Shown: positions 1 through 8,030 of the stretch, piece by piece | Layout: the number at the start of each line of letters is the position of its first letter | Position numbering within the stretch: the first letter of the stretch is position 1 | Assembly (NCBI RefSeq): GCF_001548475.1 | Contig: NZ_LRUJ01000002.1 | Location: forward strand, 1-64,000 | From: Bordetella hinzii LMG 13501 | Lineage (GTDB): Bacteria; Pseudomonadota; Gammaproteobacteria; Burkholderiales; Burkholderiaceae_B | Direction: 5' to 3' | Length of the DNA stretch: 64,000 bases | Notes under the pieces: generated by a model | Database searches by the model: none | Told to the model about the DNA's origin: nothing | What the model saw: the letters and a program-made list of their open reading frames with translations, nothing else | Program-made: the position numbers and the translations under genes

Positions 1-179
1 ATCCCCCCGCCACGGCCAACCCCAACGGACAACCGCGCGCGCCAATCCCCACCCCTACAAAACCCCCGCCTCCCTCCCCCCATGACCTCTTGGGCGGGGG
101 CAGTTATCAACGGGGTGACGACGACGGCGACCGCACAACGACAGTGCTGCCGCCGGCGGCAAGGCCGCTGTCTCCTCCG

Positions 180-1145
180 TCAGCCTGCCCGCATTTCCAG
201 TGGTGTGCGGTCCAAGAAGCGTTCGAAGGCGAGGACAAAGGCCTGCTCGGCGGCGCTGAGTTTGCGTTCTTTGTGCCAGGCGAGAAAGACGTCGATTTCG
301 GCGATGGCCTGTTCGGGAGGCAGGCGCTTGAGATCGCCCGCGAGGACGTCCTGGCCGATGAGGTGTTCGGGCAGGCAGCTCAGGCCCATGCCCGCGATCA
401 CCATGCGGCGGATTTCTTCGACGTAGGCCGAGGTGCCTACGATGCGGCCGGTAAAGCCTTCCTGGTCGCGGAAGATGGTCAGCGGCGAGAGGGTGTCGCC
501 CAGCTGGTCGCTGGCAAAGCAGACAAAGCTCTGGTCGCGCAGTTCGTCGAGCTGGACGTTGCGGCGCGAGAAGAGGGGGTGGTTGCGGCCGCAGACCAGT
601 ACGTAGCGGTGCCGCAGGAAAAGGCGCCGCTCGAGGTTATCGATTTCCTTGCGGCACAGGCACAGTCCCAGGGCAGGTAGTCGTTTGCTGAGGGTGTCAA
701 GGATGGCGGCGCTTTGCATGACGTCGACGTCGAATTCGACCTTGGGATAGCGGCGGTGGAATTGGCAGAGGAATTCGTCATAGGCGGCGCTCTGGATCTT
801 GCTCATGACCAGCAGGCGCAAAGGGCCGGCGACTTCATCCTGTTCCTGGGCCGCGGCTTCGTCGATGCGGGCGACCATGCCGTACATGTCGCGCGCGAGC
901 TGGTAGATTTCTTCGCCCAGGCCGGTGAGGCGGAATTCGCCGTTGCGCCGGTAGAGCAGCAGCCCGCCCACGGCGGTTTCCAGGCGTTTGAGGGCCTGGC
1001 TGACGGCGGGTTGGCTCAGGTGCAGGGCCGTGGCCGCGCGGCTGACGCCGCGTTCTTGCACGACAAACATAAAGGTCCGCAGCAGGTTCCAGTCCATGCG
1101 TTCGGGAGCCAGCGGGGAGGTGTTTGTCTTGCGCGCGGTGGACAT
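180..1145 (-). CDS. LysR-family transcriptional regulator
   Basis: This is a DNA-binding regulator of the LysR family, 321 residues, a normal family length. The N-terminal winged helix-turn-helix (about residues 18-77) carries the typical segment AATALHLSQPAVSQALKRLE, and the rest fits the periplasmic-binding-protein-like effector domain. The start at 1145 leaves a 17-residue tail before MDWNLLRTF, so an internal ATG at 1094 is an alternative; neither has a clear ribosome binding site. It lies downstream of and on the same strand as an acetylpolyamine amidohydrolase-like gene and an MHS transporter, separated from them by a strong hairpin. A role in controlling those genes is inferred from position only, and the effector is unknown. 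Confidence 0.9.
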   Translation of the reverse strand: MSTARKTNTSPLAPERMDWNLLRTFMFVVQERGVSRAATALHLSQPAVSQALKRLETAVGGLLLYRRNGEFRLTGLGEEIYQLARDMYGMVARIDEAAAQEQDEVAGPLRLLVMSKIQSAAYDEFLCQFHRRYPKVEFDVDVMQSAAILDTLSKRLPALGLCLCRKEIDNLERRLFLRHRYVLVCGRNHPLFSRRNVQLDELRDQSFVCFASDQLGDTLSPLTIFRDQEGFTGRIVGTSAYVEEIRRMVIAGMGLSCLPEHLIGQDVLAGDLKRLPPEQAIAEIDVFLAWHKERKLSAAEQAFVLAFERFLDRTPLEMRAG

Positions 1146-1158
1146 AGGGCAGGGATGT

Positions 1159-1196
1159 GCAAAGAAAAAGGCGGCCGAGGCCGCCTTTTTCTTTGC
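1159..1196 (-). terminator. Intrinsic terminator after the amidohydrolase gene
   Basis: A perfect inverted repeat with 18-base arms and a 2-base loop; each arm has a GGCGGCC core with flanking A-rich or T-rich sequence. It lies 9 bases past the stop of the gene at 1206 and ends 13 bases before the LysR start, so it should end transcription from the upstream pair. Its symmetry means it could work on either strand. Confidence 0.85.
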
Positions 1197-1205
1197 CGGG
1201 GCGCG

Positions 1206-2225
1206 TCAGGCGCGGGCCAGGCCGGTGAAGAAGCGCTCGGCGTTGTTTTCGAGACCTTCGATATAGTAGCCGCCTTCCTGGACAATCAAGGTCGGCAGGC
1301 CGAAGGCGCCGACGGCCTGGCCGAGGCGATCAAAGCCGTCGGAGCTGACCGCGACCATGGCTTGCGGGTCTTTTTCGAAGACGTCAAAACCCAGCGAGAG
1401 CACGAGCGCGTCGGGCTGGAAGAGCTCGATGGCGCGGCGCGCCTGATCCAGGCGGTCGAAGAAGACGGCCTCGGGCGAGCCGTGCGGCATGGGCAGGTTG
1501 ATGTTGTAGCCCAGGCCTTCGCCCGCGCCGCGTTCGTCTTCGTAGCCGGCCACGACGGGGTAGAAGTTCTCGGGGTCGCCATGGATGGAGACGTAGAGCA
1601 CGTCGCTGCGCTCGTAGAAGATCTCCTGGATGCCCTGGCCATGGTGCATGTCGGTGTCCAGGATGGCCACGCGCTTGTACTTGCCGGTGAGCATCTGGGC
1701 CGCGATGGCGGCGTTGTTCAGGTAGCAGAAGCCGCCGGCCGCGTCGCGGCGGGCGTGGTGGCCGGGCGGGCGGCACAGGGCGTAGGCCTGGCGGTCGCCG
1801 TCAAGCAGCGCCTGGGCGCCGCTGATGGCGCACTGCGCGGCCCAGTAGGCCGAGCGCCAGGTGTTGGGGCCCACGGGGCAGCTGCCGTCGGCCAGGTAGC
1901 GGGCCGCCTGGGCCAGCACGCCGCGCAGGGCGTTGGGTTCGCGCACGAAGACGTTGGAGACGACTTCGTTGCCCCAGTCGTCGGGCAGTTGTTTCCAGCG
2001 GGCGTGGGCTTCTTGCAGGAAGCGCAGATAGTCCAGCGAGTGCACGGCGCTGATGGCGCCGGCGCCGGCGTCAGCGGGCTCGATGACGTCGAACTTGAGT
2101 TTGCGCACGCCTTCGACGAGCGCGTCGAGGCGGGACGGCACTTCTTGCGGGGTACGCATCATGCCGCGCGAGAAATAGGTTTGCGGATGGTGCAGTTTCT
2201 GGTCGGGATGATAGAAGGCTTTCAT
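1206..2225 (-). CDS. Acetylpolyamine amidohydrolase-like protein (class II histone deacetylase family), copy 1
   Basis: A 339-residue zinc-dependent deacetylase of the histone deacetylase/acetylpolyamine amidohydrolase superfamily, close to the roughly 340 residues of bacterial acetylpolyamine amidohydrolases. Visible hallmarks are the tandem histidines in PPGHHA, the zinc site DTDMHHGQG, the second zinc aspartate in SLGFD and the catalytic tyrosine in QEGGY. The expected reaction is removal of acyl groups from acylated amines in the cytoplasm. The position after HHG is Gln where the other copy in this window (27881-28945) has Asp. It follows the MHS transporter by 18 bases and probably shares its transcript. 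The true substrate cannot be read from sequence. Confidence 0.88.
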   Translation of the reverse strand: MKAFYHPDQKLHHPQTYFSRGMMRTPQEVPSRLDALVEGVRKLKFDVIEPADAGAGAISAVHSLDYLRFLQEAHARWKQLPDDWGNEVVSNVFVREPNALRGVLAQAARYLADGSCPVGPNTWRSAYWAAQCAISGAQALLDGDRQAYALCRPPGHHARRDAAGGFCYLNNAAIAAQMLTGKYKRVAILDTDMHHGQGIQEIFYERSDVLYVSIHGDPENFYPVVAGYEDERGAGEGLGYNINLPMPHGSPEAVFFDRLDQARRAIELFQPDALVLSLGFDVFEKDPQAMVAVSSDGFDRLGQAVGAFGLPTLIVQEGGYYIEGLENNAERFFTGLARA

Positions 2226-2243
2226 GGCGTGTTCCAGAACAGC

Positions 2244-3557
2244 TTAGACGGCGCCGCCGTGGCGGCGATTGGCAAGGAAGACCACCGACAGCATCGACAG
2301 CAGCGAGATGGCGGAGAACAGCAGGGCGAGCGGCCACCAGTGGCCCTGGAACTTCTGGGCCAGGATGGTGCCCAGGATGGGCGTCAGGCCGCCGAAGATG
2401 GCGCCGGAGAGCTGGTAGGCCATGGAGATGCCGGTGTAGCGGATACGGGTCGGGAAGCTGTCGCTGACATAGCCGGCGATCACGGCGTAATAGGCGCCCA
2501 TGAAGAGCACGGCGGTGCCCACGCCCAGGGTCAGCGAGGTGCGCGAGCCCATGTCCACCAGGTTGAACATCACGTAGGGCGTAAGGATGGACAGGAAGGA
2601 GGTGATCAACAGGAAGCGGCGATTGCCGATCTGGCTGGCAATATAGGCCGATAGCGGGGTGATGAAGAACTGCATGATGGACACCAGCAGCAGCGAGTCG
2701 AGGATGACGGCGCGCGACAGCCCGACGTATTGCGTGGTGTAGGCCAGCATGAAGGTGTTGGTGAAGTAAAAGCCGGCAATGCCCAGCACGTTGGCGCCCA
2801 CGGCCAGCGCAAGCAGGCCGGGCGCGCCGCGCAGTACTTCCATGAGCGGGGTCTTGTCTGCGGCGGCCTTGGCGCTTTGCTTGGCTTTCTTTTCCTGTTC
2901 GGCCAGGAAGTCGGGCGATTCTTTCACGCTCAGGCGGATGGCAAAGCCCACGATCAGCAGCGCGGCGCTGAACAGGAAAGGCACGCGCCAGCCCCAACTC
3001 ATGAAGGCGGCGTCATCCATGGAGGTGACGAGCTTGAACATCAGCATGGACAGGATGAGGCCGGCCGGGCTGCCCAGCTGGGCAAAGGACGCGAAGAAGG
3101 TGCGCTTGTTCTGGTCGGGGGAGTGTTCGCCGGCCATCAGCACGGCGCCGCCCCATTCGCCGCCCACGGCGATGCCCTGGATGAAGCGCAGCAGCACCAG
3201 CAGAATGGGCGCCCAGACGCCGATCTGGGCATAGGTGGGCAGCAGGCCGATGAGCACGGTGACCGTGCCCATCATGAGCAGGGTGATGACCAGGGATTTC
3301 TTGCGGCCGATACGGTCGCCGATATGGCCGAAGACGGCGCCGCCCAAGGGGCGGGCGAAGAAGCCCACGGCAAAGGTGCCGAAGGCGGCCAGCGTGCCGT
3401 AGAAGCCGTCAACGGAGGGGAAGAACAGCTTACCGAAGACCAGTGCGGCGGCGGTGGCGTAGATATAGAAGTCGTACCATTCGATCATGGTACCGACGAA
3501 AGCGGCAGTGGATGCGCGTACCGGCTGGTGACCGGCCGTTTGGGGATTCCCCTTCAT
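2244..3557 (-). CDS. MHS-family (ProP/ShiA-like) MFS transporter
   Basis: A 437-residue twelve-helix major facilitator of the metabolite:H+ symporter family. The N-terminus has the family-typical FVGTMIEWYDFYIYATAAAL segment, followed by GFFARPLGGAVFGHIGDR and the loop motif GDRIGRKKSL. Members carry organic acids, betaines, shikimate or similar small solutes with protons across the inner membrane; the substrate here is unknown. The deacetylase-like gene follows after 18 bases, so the pair looks like an uptake-plus-processing operon. The upstream AT-rich region probably holds its promoter. Confidence 0.88.
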   Translation of the reverse strand: MKGNPQTAGHQPVRASTAAFVGTMIEWYDFYIYATAAALVFGKLFFPSVDGFYGTLAAFGTFAVGFFARPLGGAVFGHIGDRIGRKKSLVITLLMMGTVTVLIGLLPTYAQIGVWAPILLVLLRFIQGIAVGGEWGGAVLMAGEHSPDQNKRTFFASFAQLGSPAGLILSMLMFKLVTSMDDAAFMSWGWRVPFLFSAALLIVGFAIRLSVKESPDFLAEQEKKAKQSAKAAADKTPLMEVLRGAPGLLALAVGANVLGIAGFYFTNTFMLAYTTQYVGLSRAVILDSLLLVSIMQFFITPLSAYIASQIGNRRFLLITSFLSILTPYVMFNLVDMGSRTSLTLGVGTAVLFMGAYYAVIAGYVSDSFPTRIRYTGISMAYQLSGAIFGGLTPILGTILAQKFQGHWWPLALLFSAISLLSMLSVVFLANRRHGGAV

Positions 3558-3851
3558 TTCTTCTCTCGAAAGCAGACAGGCCGGCGGGATTGCTGCATGG
3601 CCGCCGACTTTATACGTCTACCCTCGGATATAAGAAAAATTCTATTTATTTATTCTTCATATTCGCCGGAATTATGGGTGGGTGCAAAGCGCGCCCGCCA
3701 GGGTCCGGCCGGGTTCGGGTGGAGTTAAAAAACTGCTTTTGTTTCAGTGGCTTATGGTGGAGTTTGCGGCGCGATAACAGGGCGTGTGTGACCCGCGGCC
3801 GCGCTGGGGTAGAGCGTCCGCCGCGGCGTCATATTAGTGAAAACCCCGGGG
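3558..3851. promoter_or_regulatory. AT-rich upstream region of the MHS transporter operon
   Basis: This 294-base gap is much more AT-rich than its surroundings around 3610-3670. On the minus strand a TATAAA hexamer lies about 60 bases upstream of the transporter start, but its -35 match is poor, so I give only the region. The other end abuts the 3' end of the methyltransferase gene. No RNA gene or convincing small ORF is visible. Confidence 0.4.
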
Positions 3852-5393
3852 TCAGACGATGCCCAGGGCACGCAGAAGTGGCCGCCGGGTGTGCTGGAAA
3901 GCCTCGGCCACGGTACGCAGTTCGGCAAGGTTGCCGGCCTCGTCCGCCAACGGCTGGCCGTCTTTCAGGAGGACCTGCCCGCTGCTGTTGAGCCGCTGCC
4001 AGGCGTAGTCCACCCAGTCTTCGGGCTTATCGCTCGCCTCGGCCGCCGTGAGCATCAGGCGGTTGACCTGGTCCACCGCGATGCCGCCGCCGGTGACGGG
4101 GCTGGCGAGGTATTGCAGGATGTCGCCGCCCTGGCCCAGGATATGGCGATTGAGGGCCCGCGCTTGTGTCCGCGCCTGTTCGGCGCCGTCCTGGACGGGA
4201 TGCAGGTGGCCGCTGCCGGCCAGCACCAGGATGGCTTCCCGGGCCTGGGCCTGGGTGATGCCCCGGGGCAGCAACCGCGATTGGAGCTCGCCTATGGTGA
4301 TCGGTTCGTGGCTCTCGAGCAGATCGAGCAAGGGGCGGTTGATCTCGTCTTTCATCGTGGCTTCGCGCGTGGCGCCTTGCACGGTCATGGAGATGTTGGG
4401 ACGCGGCGTGCACAGGATGACGCGCTGGCTTTCGATCAAGTCGTCACGTTCGGCCCCCGTCAGCGGCCGGGCGCCCTTGATCCAGCAGTCCTTGCGGAAG
4501 CTCCTGCCCAGCATGAGGTCACGGACGTCCTGGCGCAGGATGGGGTCGCCAAGCTCGCCCAGCACGGCCTGTTGCTCGGCCGTGGTGTGCAAGGCCTCGA
4601 CCTGGTCGAAAGGATCGGCGCTGCAGGCATAGTCGAGTTTGGCCTTGTCCATCCAGCCGGCAAATTCGCTGAAGGACTGGGGCTCCCATCGCTGATTGAA
4701 GTACTCATGCAGCAAGTACTCTACGGGATGCTCGCGCAGGGCGGCCAGGCGCTCCTTGATCTGCGGGGCGAGGCGCAGGTAGAGCGGCTCGCTGTCCAGC
4801 AGCCGGTGGCAGAAGTCCAAGGCTTGCTGCGCCCGCTCGCGCATGGGGCCGCCCGAGCGGCGGGCGTGCTCGACCAGCAGATGGCGGATCGGCATCATCG
4901 GCGCCCACCCGGGCATGGTGTTGTAGCTGATGTAGACCACGCCGCCGACTTTCAGTTTACGGCGGATGAGATCGAGGATGGCGTGGCGGCTTTCGTCGCG
5001 GATCCAGGACCAGATCCCATGCAGCGCGATGACGTCGAAGTCGGGCAGGTCGCCACGTGCGGCGAATTCCTCGAAGGAGTCGTCGCGCAGCAAGGCTGCA
5101 TGGCCAGCCTGCCTGGCCAGGGTGTGGGCAAAGCCCACCTGGGCGGGGTTGAAGTCCGTCCCATGCCATTGCCAGGCCGACGCGCTGGCGTGGATGTTGA
5201 TGGACACGCCCTGACCGAAGCCGAGTTCGCAGGCATGGCCGGTGTCCGGAAAGCCATAGCCGGCATGGGCCATGACGAACTTCAGCCACAGGGGATTGAG
5301 CTCCCGGTAGTAGCCGTGGGTGTAGGGGACTTCAGTGATGTAACCGTCGTTCCAGGCGTGCATACTCGACAACCGCGAAAAAGCGTTGATCAT
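3852..5393 (-). CDS. SAM-dependent methyltransferase with methyltransferase regulatory domain
   Basis: About 513 residues from the ATG at 5393; an ATG at 5363 (MHAWNDGY) is also possible. Starting further upstream would overlap the divergent HD gene. The N-terminal half is a Rossmann methyltransferase: the SAM-binding glycine motif is CELGFGQG, followed by ALHGIWSWI and VGGVVYISYNTMPGW. A middle region resembles the predicted methyltransferase regulatory domain, and the C-terminus (GELQSRLLPRGITQAQ...) looks winged-helix-like. The opening YTHGYYRELNP and this domain order recall rickettsial protein lysine methyltransferases, but that is from memory of the family. Substrate unknown. It is a single gene facing away from the HD gene. 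Confidence 0.8.
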   Translation of the reverse strand: MINAFSRLSSMHAWNDGYITEVPYTHGYYRELNPLWLKFVMAHAGYGFPDTGHACELGFGQGVSINIHASASAWQWHGTDFNPAQVGFAHTLARQAGHAALLRDDSFEEFAARGDLPDFDVIALHGIWSWIRDESRHAILDLIRRKLKVGGVVYISYNTMPGWAPMMPIRHLLVEHARRSGGPMRERAQQALDFCHRLLDSEPLYLRLAPQIKERLAALREHPVEYLLHEYFNQRWEPQSFSEFAGWMDKAKLDYACSADPFDQVEALHTTAEQQAVLGELGDPILRQDVRDLMLGRSFRKDCWIKGARPLTGAERDDLIESQRVILCTPRPNISMTVQGATREATMKDEINRPLLDLLESHEPITIGELQSRLLPRGITQAQAREAILVLAGSGHLHPVQDGAEQARTQARALNRHILGQGGDILQYLASPVTGGGIAVDQVNRLMLTAAEASDKPEDWVDYAWQRLNSSGQVLLKDGQPLADEAGNLAELRTVAEAFQHTRRPLLRALGIV

Positions 5394-5460
5394 GAGTGCC
5401 TGCCGAAGCCGGCTCGAGTTCTGCGCGATAATTCGGGCATATCCTAGGCGGTGACAAGGT

Positions 5461-6111
5461 ATGCACAATCAAGAGGAGACGGTGGCGCATTGGTCCGCCG
5501 TGGCCCGCGCCATGGCGCGCGAAGCCATGCAGGCGGATCCCGCCCACGATCTGAGCCATCTGGACCGGGTCTGGACGAGCGCCCGCGCGCTGATGTCGGC
5601 CTATCCGCAGGCCGATGGCGTCGTGGTGGCGGCGGCCTGCTATCTGCATGACTTGGTGAACCTGCCCAAGGACGATCCCCGGCGCGCGCAGGCATCGCGC
5701 CTGTCGGCCGAACGGGCCCGCGCGCTGCTGCAGCCGGCGGGGCTGGACGCGCGGCGCCTGGCGGCGGTCGAGCATGCCATCGTGGCCCACAGCCACAGCG
5801 CGGCGGTCGCGCCGCGCAGCATCGAAGCCTGTATCGTCCAGGACGCCGACCGCCTCGACGCCTTGGGCGCCGTGGGCCTGGCGCGCATGTTTTCCATCGG
5901 CGGGGCCCTGGGCCGCGCGCTGGCGCATCCCGAGGATCCGCTAGCCCGCCACCGCGAGCCCGATGACCGGCGCTATACGCTGGACCACATCGAAATCAAG
6001 CTGGCCGGGCTGCCCGCGACGATGTGCACGGAAGCGGGCCGCCGCATGGGCCAGGAGCGTCTGGCCTGGATGCGGGCGTTCTGCGAGCGCTTTGCGCAGG
6101 AGTGGGCCTAG
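5461..6111 (+). CDS. HD-domain phosphohydrolase (YedJ-like)
   Basis: A 216-residue metal-dependent HD-superfamily hydrolase. The signature is visible: H in HDLSHLDRVW (about residues 24-33), the HD pair in CYLHDLVN (about residue 63), a later EHAIVAHSHS histidine cluster and the aspartate in VQDADRLDA. This spacing matches single-domain HD proteins such as YedJ, which hydrolyse phosphate esters; the substrate is unknown. The start ATG at 5461 gives a complete domain. Its last 4 bases overlap the 3' end of the convergent TetR gene. Confidence 0.85.
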   Translation: MHNQEETVAHWSAVARAMAREAMQADPAHDLSHLDRVWTSARALMSAYPQADGVVVAAACYLHDLVNLPKDDPRRAQASRLSAERARALLQPAGLDARRLAAVEHAIVAHSHSAAVAPRSIEACIVQDADRLDALGAVGLARMFSIGGALGRALAHPEDPLARHREPDDRRYTLDHIEIKLAGLPATMCTEAGRRMGQERLAWMRAFCERFAQEWA

Positions 6112-6686
6112 TCCGCGGGACCGAAGAGCGCGTCCAGCAGGATGTCGGCCGTCTGGCGCAGCCGGACTTTGTCCTGGTAGAGACGCTCGATGACGACCAG
6201 GCCGCGCGTGGCGGTGATGAAAAGCCGCGCGGCGTCGTGCGGCGGCAGGCGCAGTTGCCCGGAGGCCGCCGCCAGCCGCCGGGCAAACAGGGCCTCCAGT
6301 TCGTCGAGCAGATGGTTGAGCGCGCCCCGGATGACGGGGTCTTCGATATCCGGCCCCATGGCGGTCTTGGTCGACATGCAGCTGCGGGCCGGCGTCTCGT
6401 TGGTCAATGAGTCGATGAGCAGATCGAGAAAGCCGTCGAGGGCGTCGCGCGCATCGGGGACGTCCAGCACCCGGCGGGCCGACTCGACCCAGTAGCGGTG
6501 GTAGCGCTCGAAGACACGCAGAAACAGCGTCTCCTTGTCGCCGTAGGCGTTGTAGAGCGAGCCGCGCTGCACACCGGTCGCCGAGGCCAGCTCTTGCATG
6601 GTGGTGTTCGAGTAGCCATGCTGCCAGAACACGGCCAGGGCCTGTTCCAGCATCCGCTCTTCATCGAATTGGCGCACACCTGCCAT
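6108..6686 (-). CDS. TetR-family transcriptional regulator
   Basis: A 192-residue TetR-type repressor. The N-terminal helix-turn-helix (about residues 10-55) contains LAVFWQHGYSNTTMQELASA followed by GVQRGSLYNAYGDKETLFL, typical of the AcrR/NemR-like group; the rest is the variable ligand-binding domain. A strong AGGAGG ribosome binding site lies just before the ATG at 6686. It diverges from an MFS transporter, and the intergenic region holds overlapping promoters around a shared inverted repeat. It therefore most likely represses both itself and the transporter until a ligand binds. Confidence 0.9.
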   Translation of the reverse strand: MAGVRQFDEERMLEQALAVFWQHGYSNTTMQELASATGVQRGSLYNAYGDKETLFLRVFERYHRYWVESARRVLDVPDARDALDGFLDLLIDSLTNETPARSCMSTKTAMGPDIEDPVIRGALNHLLDELEALFARRLAAASGQLRLPPHDAARLFITATRGLVVIERLYQDKVRLRQTADILLDALFGPAD

Positions 6687-6720
6687 CGCGTCCTCCTATT
6701 GTCTATGTCCCCGTAGGGGC

Positions 6721-6770
6721 ATTAGACGTCATTCTTGCCACATCTGTCAAACTTGACTACAGTGTCAAAC
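6721..6770. promoter_or_regulatory. Divergent tetR/MFS promoters with shared operator
   Basis: The palindrome GTCAA-AC-TTGAC lies at 6746-6757 and a further GTCAA half follows at 6764-6768, so TGTCAAAC occurs twice, 18 bases apart (6745 and 6763). For the transporter, TTGCCA at 6735-6740 and TACAGT at 6758-6763 are 17 bases apart. For tetR, the minus strand has TTGACA (6745-6750) and TCTAAT (6721-6726) 18 bases apart. The palindrome sits between or over these elements, the usual layout for a TetR-type operator controlling both directions. Confidence 0.65.
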
Positions 6771-6808
6771 ATGCCGGTGTGCCTCGGCGCTTTCCTGTGG
6801 CGGTCTCT

Positions 6809-7999
6809 ATGTCTTTCCCTGCCTTCTCGCGCGAGCTGCGTGTCGCGGCCTGCCTGGTGTTTGCCGGGTTCTGTGCCAGCCTGATCAGCATCGGTCTGGC
6901 ACGTTTCGTCTACACCCCTTTGCTTCCCGCCCTGATCGAGGCGCACTGGTTTTCGGCGGCCGACGCTGTCTACCTGGGCGCGGCCAATCTGGCGGGCTAT
7001 CTGCTGGGCGCGGTCAGCGGGCGGGCCATGGCCAGGCGCTGGCCGGACGTCAATGTCCTGCGGCTCATGCTGGTCCTGGTGAGCTTGTCCTTCGTGGGCT
7101 GTGCCTTTCCCTTGTCCCTGGGCTGGTTTTTCGCCTGGCGGCTGGTTTCCGGCATCGCGGGCGGCGTGGTCATGGTGCTGATCGCTGCCACGCTCCTGCC
7201 CCATGTGCCCGCCGCCCGGCGCGGCCTGGCCAGCGGCATGATCTTTGTCGGCGCGGGCCTGGGGATCGTGGCGTCGGGCACGCTGGTGCCGGTGCTGATG
7301 CACTGGGATCTGCGCGCGACCTGGCTGGGGCTGGCGGCGTTCACAGGGCTGTTGACCCTGGCCAGTTGGCGCGCCTGGCCGCCGGCCGCCACCCGCGCGG
7401 CCGCCGCGCCCGTCCGCCAGGCGCAGGCCGGCCATGCCGCGGTGGGCCTGCTGTATGTCCAGTACGCCCTGATGGCGGCGGCCTTCGTGCCGGTCATGAT
7501 ATTCCTGGTCGATTACATCGCCCGCGGACAGCGCCTGGGCGCCGGCGAAGCGGCGTATTTCTGGGTGTTGTATGGGGTAGGGGCCGTGCTGGGGCCGGCG
7601 CTGTACGGCATGCTGATCGACCGTTTCGGTTCGACGCCGACCCTGCGCATGATGCTGTTGTCGCAGACCGCGGCCATGCTGGCCCTGGCCCAGCTGCAGG
7701 ATCACACGGCCCTGGCGGCACTGACGCTGGTGCTGGGCACTTTCCCTTCGGGGATCGCGCCCACCGTGCTGGCGCGCATCCAGCATTGGCTGCCGGGCGC
7801 GGCGCAGCAGACCGCGGTCTGGAGCCGCGCCACCACGGCTTTCGCGGTTTTGCAGGCCGCCAGCGCCTATGGCTATTCGGCGTTGTTCAACCAGACGGGC
7901 GGGCAGTACCGGCTGATCTTCGAACTGGGCGCGGCCTTCATGGGCTTGACGCTGTTGCTGGATTTCTGCCGGCCTCGCCCGGCCCGGGCGCAAGCTTGA
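6809..7999 (+). CDS. YbfB/YjiJ-family MFS transporter
   Basis: About 396 residues from the ATG at 6809 (MSFPAFSREL); an in-frame start at 6779 would add ten residues that do not look like family sequence. The protein is a twelve-helix transporter of the YbfB/YjiJ type: the first helix holds GFCASLISIGLARFVYTPLL, and a second helix has YLGAANLAGYLLGAVSGR. Such carriers sit in the inner membrane and are commonly thought to export small molecules; the substrate is unknown. The divergent TetR gene and shared operator suggest ligand-inducible expression. Confidence 0.87.
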   Translation: MSFPAFSRELRVAACLVFAGFCASLISIGLARFVYTPLLPALIEAHWFSAADAVYLGAANLAGYLLGAVSGRAMARRWPDVNVLRLMLVLVSLSFVGCAFPLSLGWFFAWRLVSGIAGGVVMVLIAATLLPHVPAARRGLASGMIFVGAGLGIVASGTLVPVLMHWDLRATWLGLAAFTGLLTLASWRAWPPAATRAAAAPVRQAQAGHAAVGLLYVQYALMAAAFVPVMIFLVDYIARGQRLGAGEAAYFWVLYGVGAVLGPALYGMLIDRFGSTPTLRMMLLSQTAAMLALAQLQDHTALAALTLVLGTFPSGIAPTVLARIQHWLPGAAQQTAVWSRATTAFAVLQAASAYGYSALFNQTGGQYRLIFELGAAFMGLTLLLDFCRPRPARAQA

Positions 8000-8030
8000 C
8001 AAAAAGTCTAAAAATGGACAAATATTCTTT

